DNA of 64,000 nucleotides from Arbacia lixula (lineage: Eukaryota; Echinodermata; Echinoidea; Arbacioida; Arbaciidae): positions 3,979,642 through 4,043,641 of the forward strand of contig OZ022595.1 of NCBI GenBank assembly GCA_963669155.1, written 5' to 3'. A program made the translations under genes and the position numbers. Shown here piece by piece: positions 22,295-35,636 of the stretch. Below the pieces are notes generated by a model that saw nothing but the letters and a program-made list of their open reading frames with translations, did no database searches and was not told where the DNA came from. Each line of letters opens with the position of its first letter. Positions within the stretch are counted from its first letter, which is position 1.

Positions 22295-23765
22295 AGTTGA
22301 ATTAAGAAGGGCGCGAATTCCCGTAAATTTTGGTTATACACACTTTATATAGTTCATATAGGCTGTTCAAACAGAGAGCATATCAGAAAACTCATTTGAA
22401 CGCTCAATATTCTGGTTTGAAAGTCGATATAAATTAGCCTGTTTAGAGTCCCCGATAAGCCTTGGACGCATAGGTACACGCTGAGCGTGACGTCACGGAC
22501 GGGATTTGGGTAATATCCAGTGTCTGGTATCAATACAAAAATCAGTGCAGAAAGAGAGAGAAGATTTTACTAATGTTTTTCAAAGGAAGCCATATCAAAC
22601 AATTACAAATCATATATACAAATCTTTACTCTCCCTATGTAGAAAAAGTATAAATAACGGTTTTCAAGTCTTAAATTGTGAAGTAAGATTGCAAACGATG
22701 AGTTATTAGTCAATATTTTCACTTGATTTTCTTATTTTCTACAACTTGAGAATACTAGCGTAAAGTAGATCCGGCCATCGCCACCCAGCTCATACACACT
22801 CGAGCGCGCTGCTTGCTTGAACTTGTCCAGTATACTGCATGCTATGCGTATGGGCGCTCGTGTGTGTGTGTGTGTGCATGCTTGCAGCCAGCGCACGTGT
22901 ACTCTATATTTATGTTGTGACGTGATCGCGAGAAACTTGAGCATGTTGGCTTTCTTTAGCTTTGACTTTCGTTGTGCATAATTAGCTTTCTTTCGATCTC
23001 GATCTCGCTGTTGACAAGATATTAGTACCCAATAATGGAGCCATTTAGTGTAGAGTTGGAGCAAAATGACCTTTATATGGACTTTCAAGACTTTATAGAA
23101 GATGATGAAGCTGAAGGAGGTGATGAAGGAGAAGAAAGCACGAACGAAGATGATGATGTTTACATACGTTGGAGAATAAATACGACCACATATCTGCGTA
23201 GAGCATTTTCTATTTCACAAGTTCTCGCACACATATAATCACCAACTGATTGCCAGATGCACTGATTATTACATTGAATTTACAATTTTGTCTCTCATCC
23301 GCGGTGTTGAAGTCGAAAGACAAGGCAGTAAAATCGCTTCAAATGAGAAATATTGGAACACTAGAGACACATCATTGACTATATGACATTGCTTAATTCT
23401 CATTTATTTTTAAAAATCATTCACATAAAACCATAACAATAGAAGAAAAGTTCTGACGTGAAAGTAAATTCATTCATAATTGTACTAGCGTGTATGTCTA
23501 TGCACACAATATACTGCACTGCTCGCTTTGTTTACTTTCTCACTGTGACCCAAATCCCGTCCGTGACGTCACAGTGCTCGAACAATAGTCTCGAGTACTC
23601 ATCGCCGGAGCGATCAGAGAAAATATGGTGAGGGATAAATCGTCTAAATTTAATATTCTAAGCTTATTTTAGGGGGTTAAAAGGTCTCTCATAGGTAAGC
23701 TAGTGTCATAAGGATGATATTAATGCAAATATCTCATTATTTGGGATCGTCTTCTTAATTCAACT
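22295..23765 (+). mobile_element. TTAA-target DNA transposon (Kolobok- or piggyBac-like), unit B only
   Basis: 1,471 bp with terminal inverted repeats AGTTGAATTAAGAAG / CTTCTTAATTCAACT flanked by TTAA on both sides (22291-22294, 23766-23769). The single TTAA empty site is intact in units A and C. A second, inner inverted repeat lies at about 22487-22510 (GTGACGTCACGGACGGGA) and 23549-23572. TTAA duplication is diagnostic of the piggyBac and Kolobok groups, and the AG...CT ends fit Kolobok better. No full transposase is present. Confidence 0.8.
23035..23238 (+). CDS. Small acidic protein frame in the TTAA transposon
   Basis: 67 residues starting MEPFSVELEQNDLYMDFQDF, then a strongly acidic run (about residues 21-44, Glu/Asp/Gly) and a short basic end. 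It may be the first exon of a transposon-encoded protein whose remainder is deleted or spliced from elsewhere. No domain recognised and no homologue seen in the window. Confidence 0.35.
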   Translation: MEPFSVELEQNDLYMDFQDFIEDDEAEGGDEGEESTNEDDDVYIRWRINTTTYLRRAFSISQVLAHI

Positions 23766-23769
23766 TTAA

Positions 23770-24785
23770 ATCATGTCGGGGTCACCAAGCTATGCACGAA
23801 TAGCTTCTTTTTGTTCTTCATTTGATTACACTCTTCCATCTCTAATCATTCAGAATTCGACAATTCAATTCTTAACACGAATAATGACACCTCACTCAAT
23901 ATCCCAGTCTCAGCATATTTACATTGAATTCTTACCCAGTCCCGTATCAAGCTTAAGAGTATAATTAAATTACCCTATCATATGCAACCGAATTGTTTAG
24001 ATATTACAAACCAGACTGATTAAACTATTACACTACGCAGTCAATATTCCATATCCTGTATACCATGACAAAATCTTACGGGGAGGAATTTATTTCCATA
24101 TGCACTTGCTGTATCCAATAACTTGCTAGATTACCTGAGAAATGAAGAAGCATGTGAAAAAGTCAGAGGTTATTTGAAAAAATGTCTGTGTTAGTATTTG
24201 TAAATATCACAATTATAAACCCCGTGCAACATTTCCATTCATTGCGTGTTACGTTGTAGTATAGTATACGTAGACATGCAATTATGCCTATGTGTTATGC
24301 GCTACACGCTTAGTTATTGTTACTACTTTGCATCTCTTCTTAAAAAGAGTTGGCTACTTTTGATTATCTATTCAAGTGGAGATGAGCGGAGTCTTTGACA
24401 GTTCTCCAGTAAAACAAAGGTTTGTAAGTGGTAGGATACTTGACCGTATTGTGTTCTATCAGTTTCACTCTTGCGACGCATAGGCCAATGATAAATTATG
24501 AGAAATATGTATAGTGTATTTATTCACAAGGTAACCAGATCACTTGCATTTTGCTTGCGCCATATTCACATCAATTTCTTACACCGCGCTCTTCTTCAAA
24601 ATTACCCGTGCGGACATTAACGACCGCCCCGTTTTTCCAAAGCTGAAAAAGGTTACAGTTGAGAGAAGACACATTCAGCTACTGGGAAAAGTGGTGTGTA
24701 ATAACATTGGAGCAACAATGTTGGTTCCAATAAGTTTGTGTTTAATTGATATGATTTGATGCTACTTTATTACAAAGACGTGGCC
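23770..24785. other. Unit B proximal 5' flank of gene 2
   Basis: Matches unit A 2010-2470 plus 7565-8136 (the Gypsy element is absent here) and unit C 47905-48943. No gene is supported; short frames seen here in A and C are broken in B. Confidence 0.5.
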
Positions 24786-27700
24786 ATGTCTGCCGTTCAG
24801 CTCTTTACTTTGCTGTATCTCACTTGTGTGGAAGTGATCGTGTTTACGAACGTGACGCAGGCACAACAATGTGAGTATTGTCATGTCACCTGTTATTTGA
24901 AATAGCGTTTGAAGAAGGACGCACCAATCGAAGGATTTATGACTAGTAAATGGTGAAGGAGAGAGACAGTAGGAGAGGGAAAGAGGGTGAGATATAATAG
25001 CATAATAGCAGAAGAGGATAGGAGAGTGCGGGGGATTCAGGAGAGTGCTAAAGAGTGCGACAGACTTTCTGGAGTTTTTAATACTGGGGTTCCTATGTAA
25101 TGTATTACTAACTATCACAGCCATATTAAACGTACTTGTAACAATTCTACAGACAAACGGTCTCTGGATTGTGACGATAGAGCAACAATCACATCGTCTG
25201 CATTCCCGGATAATTATCCCAACATACTAGCAATTCTAAATCGACAAATTCTTGTCAGATTCAAATATTTCAAAGTTGAGGAACATCTGGACATGATATT
25301 GATGATGGATCCCCTCAATAAGCTGAATGGTGGTTGGTGCATTGGTTAAATGATAGATTTAACATTTATTACGCTCTCCAAAACGTGCATCACTCTTCAC
25401 CTTTCAATGCTTAGTTCTATGATTTAAGAATGACGTAATGCTGAATTAATTTGGACATACATTTGTCCCAAACGCTACATCTCTTTCGACAATTTTGTCA
25501 AGGTTCGCTACCGGTGAATACTGATGATAACATTTCGGTGATAACAGTGGTTTTTAAGATGAATTATGAATCACTGAATCTCAGGCAATGACATTAAATG
25601 AAAAATATATTTATCGTAATACACTTTTGCGCCATTACAGACAACCGGACTCTGGATTGTGAGGATGGAGCAACAATCACATCGCCTGCATTCCCGGAGA
25701 ACTATCCCAATAATGCAAATATCGAATGGAACATTTTAGCTCTTCCAAATCGACGAATTCTCGTCAGATTCAATCATTTCAATGTTGAGGAACCTCGCGA
25801 CATGGTATTGATTTCGGATCCCCTCAATAAGCTGAATGATGATTGGTACACTGGTGTGAAGACAGATTCACCGCCGTACCTGTCGCAAGGAAATCGTCTC
25901 ACCATCTCGTTCACATCGTCAACATCTGGGCGGACGCGGGGATTTAATTTGACGATATCCTGCTATGAACAAGCATGTGAGTAATACAAATTAAATTTGT
26001 TAAATTAATTGCACATAAAATGATAACAGCCAACAAATGAGTTGTTCTTAAATGTGCGAAGAAACACCCAGTCACGTGAGTAACACTAGAGCTTGGAACA
26101 GCAAATAAATAACACAACTATAGTTAAATGTTTTGGATTTGTCCAGCAATATTTGTTTGCGAGGCATTCTTACATTATTGTGTCATGTAACTGATGGTAA
26201 GCCTTAAATCTCTCTGTCCACTTAACACAAGTCTAGGTACAAAAAGATAATATGCCGGTAAATGGTTTCACAGTTCTTAAAAGCGTAGCGATGGCGGGAA
26301 TCGAATACAGCATCACATGGCGTAACGGATATATTAGTTTAGCACATCGTCACTTTCACATCGGACACCAAAAGGCACTGGCCCATTACATTGATCCATT
26401 CCTTGCGACTGGCTCTATTGCATACATCAGTTTCATTTTCACATAATTATTGTTTTCATTTGCATCACATAAGACAATTGCTAGCTATTATGCGTACTGA
26501 CATTAGATTTCATTTGTAAATATCAATCTTTATAAAGTAACTGAACGTTTTTTTCCGTACCTGGGCTAGCCTCTGCCATGCAGGTCCGGCTGGTCAACAG
26601 TGACCCCCCGGAGGAAGGATTGGTGGATCTTTCACGGATGGGCGGAAACTGGACAAGGGTCTGTGGAGATGACTTCGAGGAGGAGTTCGCTCTTGTGATC
26701 TGTAGACAACTTGGCTATCCTGCAGTAGAAGGGATATTCTTTGAGAATGGTGCATGTGCAGGGAAGAGCTGTGTTAAGGCTCCACGATGTGGTGAGTATT
26801 ATCTTGATATTATCCTTACACCGGACGTATTACATTTGAAGTACATATCACAATACCGAATATGCCGATCGTGTCCGTAATGATGCTATAATCATATGAT
26901 TGTGACATTTATCAGAAGAATTAGGAAAAGGGAAAATTTGGAAATTAGACGGACGTTCCCAATTTGTATTTACTTAATGCCTTATTTTTCTATTCAAATA
27001 ATCAAATACGTATAATCTAAATGACTGGAGGAACCAATGAAAGAGATCTCAAATACCATACAAAGTTGGAACATTTGTTGCAGAAACACAACCATTTTGA
27101 GCAGTGTATGCATGAAAGTCGTTATGCTCTGCATTTACACTTAATTTTGTACTCGAGAAAATAAAGTTGAATATTCCTGTCATCACCAATGATAACATGT
27201 TCATGAGATGTCTGTTCATTCCAGGAGGAAAGACCTACCTCCTTGACGACTGTTCTGTGTCCTATGAAGAATGCCAATCTCATAATGGTCTACATGTTCA
27301 ATGCCACAGTAAGTATTTTTTTTTAAATTGTATGATATTTAGGATCTTCCTCAATTGGATGAGATAGCAAAGTACATTACCCCACATTTCTACTCATGTA
27401 CTCGACAAGCTGTTAGAAAAAATGTAAACATAAACTTTTCTTATTCTCCACCTTCTTCCTTATACGTGGTAATGTTAAAGGATGAATAGTAAAGATAGGA
27501 ATGTACGTAATCATTATTACGTACATTCCTATCTGTACATTACGTTACGTACATTACGTACATTACGTACGTTATGTACATTACGTACATTCCTATCTGT
27601 ACATAATCTGAGGAAACACTCTACATAATATTTGCTTTTCAAAGTATTCACAACAAAACAGTTAACCCTAGTTCGTTATCTGGTGAGAATGTTATGCCCT

Positions 27701-30700
27701 TCCCAGACCACACTGAAGAGGTAATGTTAATAATAAACGAATGACAATGATTGTTCTCATTTTCCAACTAGAGCCAAGTTATATTGGATGCTATAGGTTT
27801 GACGCCGATACGCTCAACGACGAATTCACCTCTGAGTCGATCTCTGATTGCGTTTCATCCTGTCAATCTGTGAACCCGGATGCAATTGCTGCGATAAGAG
27901 GAGGGAGATGCTTATGTACATCAGCGACAACTATCGGTTTGGCTGATCTCACTTTTAAACATGAAATGTGTGATCTGCCAGAAAATATCACTCAACTTTG
28001 GAGACGAGTTTACACTAGTGAGTATTTCGACATTCCCAATATCTGTAGAAAATGTGGCTTTTTCGTCGGTAACAGTATCAGAAAAGATGTAAGATCTATA
28101 CTGCAACATAAAAAGTATATATAAAAAGAGAAAGACAGATGCTGTAAAGCAGGCTTAACTAGTAGGCCTACTAGCCTATCAAATTTCCTGAATTCCATAC
28201 GTTGGTCCATGCTTAGGTCTTTGCTAGGCAACACTTGTCCAAGCAGCTCTTAATGTGTCCGCAGTTTTATTTTTTCTTCCATTTCCATTAACGCACTATA
28301 TACAGTCAGAATCATTACGTGATAATAGCAATCTATGTACGAGAAAACAGTTATCTTTTTCTCAAATTAAGCCAGACATTACAGTTCACTTTTTGAATTC
28401 ATCCTGTCGTTGAAACGAAGAGAAAATATATCAAATCCTAATAATCACAGAAATCACAATGATAGCATTGCAAAAGATTCACCACTGCATTCCTTATCAT
28501 TTTAAATGTGAATTGCTTGTTCCGACTGGTGGATTAATATATTTTAAATCATAAAAGATGGCACATTGCATTTTCATAGCCAAAAACTGGACGTCTCAAG
28601 ATAAATAGCACATAAGATGCGTCGTAGGCAATATGCAACAAGAGGTAATTTTATTTGTTTTGATCTTCCCTTATTTTCATTCAATCTGTTTACAGCCTCG
28701 TCTGGTTTTTGTAAGCCCTTGGAAATATCACATGGGACAGTAGAGCCGAACATCACGTGGTTCGGATCCATCGTCAGCATCTCTTGTGATGATGGGTACA
28801 ACTTGACAGGAGCCTCCAGACTGCAGTGTGGACCTGGTGTATCAACCTATCATCCAGTCTGGAATGATTCTATTCCAATTTGCACTGAAATACCAGGTAA
28901 TATATCACAACAACGTTTTATAATAAAAGCGAAACAAGGACAAGAAAAGATAAAGAGGCGAACAATGTGCGACATTTCCTTTATAACGGTACAGGAGCTT
29001 ATCCTGATGACAGCCCGTGGGGCCAGGATTACAAGATATACGTACAAGTGTCACGTATATCGCACACAAATATGTGCACCGTTTCCATTATCCGGGAAAT
29101 ACTCGTTCCACCCTACCATCCTTCTATACTGAACAATGTGGATTAAGTACATCGCTGAAGGACACTAGTACCACGTTAATGTTTGAACCTGAAACTATGA
29201 CTTCATAGTGTACAGTTCTCAACCACTGTATTTATTTATTGATCTTCACTTGAGATTTATTCAAGTGAATCGTCATATAATGTTGCTCCGTAGTTATACA
29301 AGCATGGTGCAATGTGAACCTGTATCTTAGAGAAGGCCGATACTATATACTGATTGCGGAGCAGTGTTTTTATTGCCATCGAATTATTATTTGAGTTTTT
29401 TTTTATTTTGAAATAGGTGTTAAGACCTCGCTTCCTTCCAGGCATTTGCACGAGTCTGGAACAGTTTGGCAAACATTTTCAAAGCATGAAACTTTTCAAT
29501 GAATTCATCTGAGAGTCGGAATGTATATCAAGGGACGGGGCGTTGTGTGTTTTTCTAAGGCTCATGACAATTATGTTAATTTGCACACAAAACGAATTTT
29601 TTTGACAAAATTCATGAATTGCTAGACAGTAGTGTCGGATAATTAAAAAAAAACCATGAAATACCTGTTATCTTCTTTCATAACTGCAAGTGAAAGTTTG
29701 AACTTAAAGTGTTTGAGTTTCCCTCATCATCAGATCTTATCACAAACAAACAAGAAGTCTCTTCTGTGTACACCACTAATCTGATGGACTAAATTGGGTG
29801 TTGTTCTTCATATTAGCATTCATGAAGTATGAATTTGTATGTCTCAATCAATGCCATTTTCAGCTTTTACATTCTGAGGGAATTACTTGAATATTTTTAA
29901 CATCGTGTCGCTACTCCCCCTCCCAACGACTCTAAAGTTTTATTTGACCCGAATCCGCGCAAGAGACAGAACTGTTTCCCTGTTTCATTACACTGCATGA
30001 ACAATGATACATGAACAATGATCACGTAGCCCGGTAATGACCACACAATGTATGTATAATTTCCATAAATGTGCATTTTGATGCTCCTTCTTTCCTTATT
30101 GCCCCCCCCCCCCCCCCCCCCATCACTAGAACCGGTAAATACAACTACTGAGGAAGTAACAAGCATTGCGAATTCAGAAGGTATGACTGAAACAGATTAA
30201 GTTGTCTATGCTTGACTAGTGAATAGACCATGTGATTGTTGATCAATGCGTTATTATTCTCTAATTAATATGAAATCATATGCAAAGTACCAAGGGATGA
30301 GTGTGAGGATAAGAGTGACAGTCAGAGGTCGAATACAAATGGTGTAACACTTAATGCGAACTACCAGTTCTTCGTCAGCATCTTCAGGCTATAAACGGTA
30401 TCGCACATGCATAAATAAGAGAGTTAAACGAAAAAACAAGATCAGGCGGAAAAGATCATGAAATGTCATTCAATGTTAACTTCGTTGTGCTTCAATATAG
30501 TTTTCCTATCAGATTGTTTTATGTATCTATACGTTTATCCACTGGGTTATAATAAAGTGAGAGTTCATACAATGTGAATTCATGGAAAAAGACTTTTCTT
30601 GCATGTGTAGCTACCTACTAATGAAATGTATTTCCACAACTTTTTTTTCTAGTTTTCGAAACAGCGACAGCTCGAGTAGAAGGTAGGAATCACAGTGCAC

Positions 30701-33700
30701 ACCATCAACACACCATATCACATGTGGACAATTTTCCACAGGAAAGAGCAGTGTTTAGGATTGTGTAGGTAACCAACACCATTCATAGGGTTATGGGTAA
30801 ACTGCAATCATAACTTAAGTTTACTTGATATTTTGTTTGTTTGGACTAGTTTTGGTAGCTGGATAGTGTTTACACATGCAAAGAACGTGGCTCCAAGAAG
30901 TTGCTTATTAAGAGCCCATTCATCAAAAAGAGGTGTATCTCAGTCATTAGAGGCTTCGCTCTAAATATTGAAGTATCATTTAACAGTGTTTTAACCCTAT
31001 CTAGCCCGGGGAGGGGGGCAAAAACAGCCCCCCCCCTCGACATTTTTCGCGATAAATTTGTAACGCGAATAGATCGCGCCGCGACGTTTCATGACTATTT
31101 TCCTTCAAGTCTCACGCAACTTTTAAGACCAAATGTGCGACGCGGGGGTACACTGTTCCGAAGTTACGTAACATTTTGTATGTGCATGTCAGACCAAAAA
31201 TTGCTCAAAAACGTGATTTCATGTACAAATCCAATGCAAATTCTGTATCTAGCCAAAATTCATAAATGTATCATTATTTATATTATTTCTGATGAAAAAC
31301 AATAGATTTCATGTTATTTATGACTGAAATAGTGCTGGCAACGATTTTCATCGAAAAAACAATGAAAAACATAAAGTCGAAAAAACAAAGAAATACATAA
31401 GAAATTAAAAAAACCATAAGATACATAAGAAAAACTTTGATATTGCCATTTTTTAAAATCCTAATTTGATAACAATCCTAAGAAGAGTGTCTGGACAGAT
31501 ATATAGCAGTTTGGGGCTATATTTAAAGATTTACAACCAAATTATGATTTTTATGCATTTAATTAGCATAATTAATTAATTAAAAATAAATCTAAATTTT
31601 TTTGGTGCAATTAACAATTGATTTGTGGAGATTACGGCATCGGTGACGTACGTGCCAATTTTCGTCCTGATCGCGCGATCAACGGTCGAGATCTTAGGGG
31701 GGGGGGGGGGGCTGTTTTTGCCCCCCCCCCCCCCCCCGGGCTATGCGATTTCAAAATAGCCCGGGCTATATAGGGTTAAACGGTCAGATGGAAATGTGAA
31801 AATTTCGCCATTCCTTGTTATGAGTACTCAAACATATGCAACTGAATATGTAATGTTGATACTTTTTTTAATCTAATGCCGCATATTTTTGTTTATTCAT
31901 ATGACTTTCTGCATGGGTACAAGCTGTTCCTTTAACAAAGATATTAGCTTGCTATATTCATGTATATACATTTGTATTAGGTTACACGCACATTATTGGT
32001 TGAGCTTACAAGTAGCTTTACTAAGATCTTTTCCTTCGTGAATTCATTTTCAACACTTATATGTTTGTTTATATCATAAACCTCGTAAATGTCGTAAACA
32101 GACAAGTGACGACAACCCAAGAACAAAATGTCCCTGGCTTGCTTGTGACTAATGTGAAGACAAACGAAAACGAAGAAAATCATAATGGTACATTATTTGG
32201 TGATTATTCAGATAGTTTTGTCCATAACCTCCTTATTTTGCAGACCATATTTCCTATACTAGTTACTCCGTAACGGAGGAGTAACCATCTTATTCGTAGT
32301 ATTCATTTTCATCTTTTGTAGACCATATTTCTTTATACTTTTGACTCGGAAACGGAGGACTAACCATTCTAATCCGTCGTATTCATGAATGATTTGTTCT
32401 TATTTGCTAGAGGGTCAACGCGCTACGTGTCTCGTTAATAAAGCTTTGCTCGCATCGACAGCTGTACTGGCATTCCTCCTTCTGATGACCGTGACGAGTT
32501 GGATCGCATCTCGATGTCGACCTTCTCGCTGTCCGAGGAAAACACCAGCTGATCAGGTAAATTAATGTACATACGCATACCAGTAAGACGATGGTTATTA
32601 TCATAATCTCGTATGTCAACTAAATTAGTCAGAATTGGCAGTTGTTGATGTTTTTCGGCCATTGGGGTTCATCAATGTGGCTTAGTGAACAAGATGTTCC
32701 TGTCACAGTACACTGGCTTATACTACGTTTATTGGTCTAATGATAAGGACATAGATCACAGATCATGGTAAAAGTACGGAAGTGCTTTGTGTTCAAATCA
32801 TTTGGAACATTTCAATGAACAGCCTTAACGTTCTACTTTGTCTACACTGTTATGATACAGTATTTCACCTGAACGTATAGTAGCGCTTAGAAAATACTAC
32901 ACTGTTGTCTTTTGGTCTGGAATTGATTCTGAACAAAAGGAGCAATGTCAGTATATTAATTATATAGGGTCCACAAGATGACCACAATACTTCGAGCTAG
33001 GCATAATAAACGTAACCCATTACCTGCGACGGGCTAAGGTCTTCGGTCTTCCCCATCCCACTATAGACAATACTGCAGCAAATAATATTAACCGTTTGCT
33101 TACGATTTTATTTTCTGACTTTGTGAAGTCAAAATTAGGATGTCAAAATGTTCATTAACCAACAGTGTGTTATAAGGTATTTAAGGTTCATAAATAGCCT
33201 GTTTTCTATTGTAGGGGAAGCAAATGGTATGGAAACCATGCTGCTTAGTATGCCTATCTGAGTGTAAAAGATTTAGTAAAAAAAATGGATTAATAGAAAT
33301 CTGAGATTTTTTAACAGATGAAATCGTTTACCCACATACCAAGGTGACCATGTAAAATTTACGCCTTTAATTAGTTGCACAAGCTACATATAAAACAGCC
33401 CCAATAAGATGTCTTGCAGAGTGTCAACATTGCAACTCTCAATCACATGTTTTCACCAGATCACTCATGTGTACCTCGACATGACAAGGTCCAGTGGTAA
33501 CACCAGTGAAGCCATAGCCATGCGTACCCTCACATCGGCTCCACTAAGTTCACATGACGTAAGCATGGGTCTTCCCCAGGTTCCCCCAAGCTGCACCAAT
33601 CCGACAACCAAACCCGCTGATCCCGTGTTCTACGAATCCGTCCCAAACGTACAGAATGTGGCAAGCTCCTCGAATTACTACGAGAACACCGACGATTTAC

Positions 33701-33801
33701 GAGACCCCGACGAAGATGAGTTCGGCTATATCCTCCCGAACCCGAGATCAAAACAAAATGTCGAAGCGAATCCGTCGCCCCCCGCCCCTATCACACACTA
33801 G
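24786..33801 (+). CDS. Receptor gene 2: CUB-SRCR-WSC-CCP type I membrane protein
   Basis: Exons: 24786-24870 signal peptide (MSAVQLFTLLYLTC...); 25641-25976 CUB; 26570-26791 and 27225-27308 SRCR; 27772-28017 WSC; 28696-28896 CCP; 30130-30180 and 30653-30682 stalk; 32411-32556 transmembrane; 33460-33801 tail. 580 residues, with the same exon lengths and phases as gene 1. The CUB domain (TLDCEDGATITSPAFPENYP) has only the two terminal cysteines. SRCR keeps eight Cys, WSC six, CCP four. The tail ends ...PAPITH and keeps VYLDM, VFYESV, YYENT and GYILP. By eye the ectodomain differs from gene 1 at about 32 CUB and 14 WSC positions, far more than the neighbouring introns would suggest. The intron before the transmembrane exon is 1.7 kb because of a piggyBac-like MITE. 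No frame damage was found. Confidence 0.87.
25153..25350 (+). pseudogene. Relic CUB exon, unit B
   Basis: Counterpart of 8518-8745. It begins after TTCTACAG with SLDCDDRATITSSAFPDNYP, lacks about 24 bp of the middle, then continues as recognisable CUB coding sequence (ILVRFKYFKVEEHLDMILMMDPLNKLNGGW) and decays. It cannot encode a full CUB domain. Confidence 0.82.
27491..27606. repeat. ACGTACATT tandem/palindromic repeat in the SRCR-WSC intron, unit B
   Basis: Repeats of about 9 bp built on ATTACGTAC, each itself nearly self-complementary, flanked by two copies of CATTCCTATCTGTACAT. The 5' part forms a hairpin (GGAATGTACGTAAT and its complement). Unit A has a single short version (about 10983-11015); unit C has a longer array (51840-51947). 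Confidence 0.85.
30995..31775. mobile_element. piggyBac-like MITE with C/G homopolymers, unit B
   Basis: 781 bp with ends CCCTATCTAGCCCGGG / CCCGGGCTATATAGGG between two TTAA (30991-30994, 31776-31779). TTAA plus terminal CCCT is the piggyBac hallmark. Just inside each end is a second inverted segment: a run of G, CAAAAACAG and a run of C, giving long G and C homopolymers (around 31010-31040 and 31696-31737). No coding capacity. The same insertion is in unit C, where it is split by a LINE; unit A lacks it together with about 130 bp of left and 80 bp of right flank. Confidence 0.78.
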
Positions 33802-34408
33802 TACGTAGAGTAACCAGATAGGAGTGAGGGTTAAGGTGGGGTAGGTGCAAATCTACACACGGACTCAATATCCAGTATGCCATCCAACACAAGTTTGATA
33901 TGTAAGCTTTTCACTCTGAAGTGCGTAGAGCAGTTGATGCAGAAACAAAATGGCGTAAAGCACTTGGCATATGAAATACACAGAAATCCCATGAAAGAGT
34001 AGTGTCTTTTGCGCACTATGCTTTAATCTATTTTGATTGTATGTTGCTCTATAACAACCTTAATGATATCGTCCCTCATTCAAAATGATCAATATTTCTT
34101 ATCCTCTAAAGCTACTCACCATCCCGTAAACAAATAATGATGTAAGGTACACTGGTCGTAAGCAGCGCACTCATGTATATCATGTATGTATGTATGTATG
34201 TATGTATGTATCTGTACCTTATCGTGAGTTTACTTGTCTGCACATTTGCCTGGCGGGGAACTTTATTTTCTAATCATCGCTAAAAATGTCGTGCTATGAT
34301 CTCATTATATGAGTAATTACAACAATCAATTATTTATAAAAAAAAAAGAAGAAGAGATGATCGCTTTGCGTAAAATGATATTGATTTTAAGAACTAGATC
34401 GAAGCATC
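33802..34408. other. Unit B 3' flank of gene 2, first part
   Basis: Matches 16213-16805 of unit A. It contains a GTAT microsatellite (about 34180-34213). No gene. Confidence 0.5.
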
Positions 34409-34410
34409 TA

Positions 34411-35636
34411 AAGGCCCGGTCCCACTGGGGGGAAGTTGAATTGCGCAAGAATTGCGAATACAAATTTCGGTTATTGGTTGTCATCCGCATTAAATTTGGC
34501 AAAAACAAATAAAAATCCGCTTTAAAATTGCGGATAGATAAAAGATGTACAGCGAACAAATTACGATTAAAAGCGGAAATATCACGAATAAAAACGAATT
34601 ACCTTGCGAATGCTATTTTAAGAGGGATATTACTTGTAAAATTGTGGAATGTATTGCAGACATTGCGAAAATGTAACGAAAGTAATGCGGAAGTATAACA
34701 CATGTATTGCGGACAAAAATAGGATGCTAAACGATTATTGCGGAACTATTACGTATGCATAGAGAATGCAATGCGCACGTGGTGCGGAAACAACGGTCGC
34801 ATTGCGAATGTGATACATTTGAATCGAGACCATATAAAAGAAGAGCACTCCACTCTTCAGCGTCATTATCTTTATCAACTTTGTAGAAAGTAGCTCCACC
34901 ATCAATCTATCGTACATGCCCAGATCTAGTCTTCTGCCAATCCAAGGTCTCACCCAGACAGCTCTTTGATTTCTCCTTCGCTTTCTTTTTCGTATTTGGA
35001 TCAAACGTTGAACTTGGAAGAGAAGATTGTTATGTTGTTGAATGGCTGCAACTACCAAATGTCCGTGATGATCCATGACAAAATCCTATATTCTGCACAA
35101 CTGTTCTTAAAATGACGGTCAAATTTCATTTTCTGTTACATTTATATAGTAATCTGGGTTTACGATGAATGTTTGCTGTGTACTCGAAAATTGTTCGCGA
35201 AACAGTCGTAATACAAACGCACTATTCGTGACCAGTCTGTAAGCATTCTTTATGAATTATTATAGCTTGGCATAAAGTCGTATTAGGCACGCTATGCATT
35301 CGTTTCGCATTCTATCCCAGTCCGCTACTTATCCGCAATCCCATGTCCGTTGCGGATATCACAGGATAACTGCGAAAATTCAGCGCATACATTGAGTATG
35401 CATTGCGTATGCATTGCGCATATAAACCGGACGATTTCCGCTCCCAGGAGTTTTGGGCAGCCCAAAACTCCTGGGAACGGAAAAATGTGCCTTTGCGGAT
35501 GATTACGAACATGTGCGGAAAATAACCGTCTTAAAACAGCATACTTAACGAATATTGCGGATGTTTAGCGTCTGTAATCAAATTTTATCCGCAATTTATG
35601 CGCAATCCATCCTAAATGTCACTGGGACCGGGCCTT
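34411..35636. mobile_element. Harbinger-like DNA transposon, internally deleted, unit B only
   Basis: 1,226 bp with 14-bp perfect inverted ends AAGGCCCGGTCCCA, flanked by TA (34409-34410, 35637-35638). The empty site is in unit A near 16814. The interior is rich in TTGCGG and ATTGCGA words on both strands and has a perfect hairpin at about 35442-35478 (CCCAGGAGTTTTGGG and complement). A minus-strand frame (34735-35076) resembles the N-terminus of a PIF/Harbinger nuclease. The TA duplication is shorter than the usual 3-bp Harbinger target, so the class is provisional. Confidence 0.7.
34735..35076 (-). pseudogene. N-terminal fragment of a PIF/Harbinger-type transposase
   Basis: 113-codon frame. 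A basic stretch is followed by WVRPWIGRRLDLGMYDRLM and VELLSTK, the W-V-R-P-W...R...G-x-Y...L...L signature at the start of many Harbinger (DDE_Tnp_4) transposases. The catalytic DDE part is absent and the frame loses its match after LLSTK. A non-functional remnant. Confidence 0.6.
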
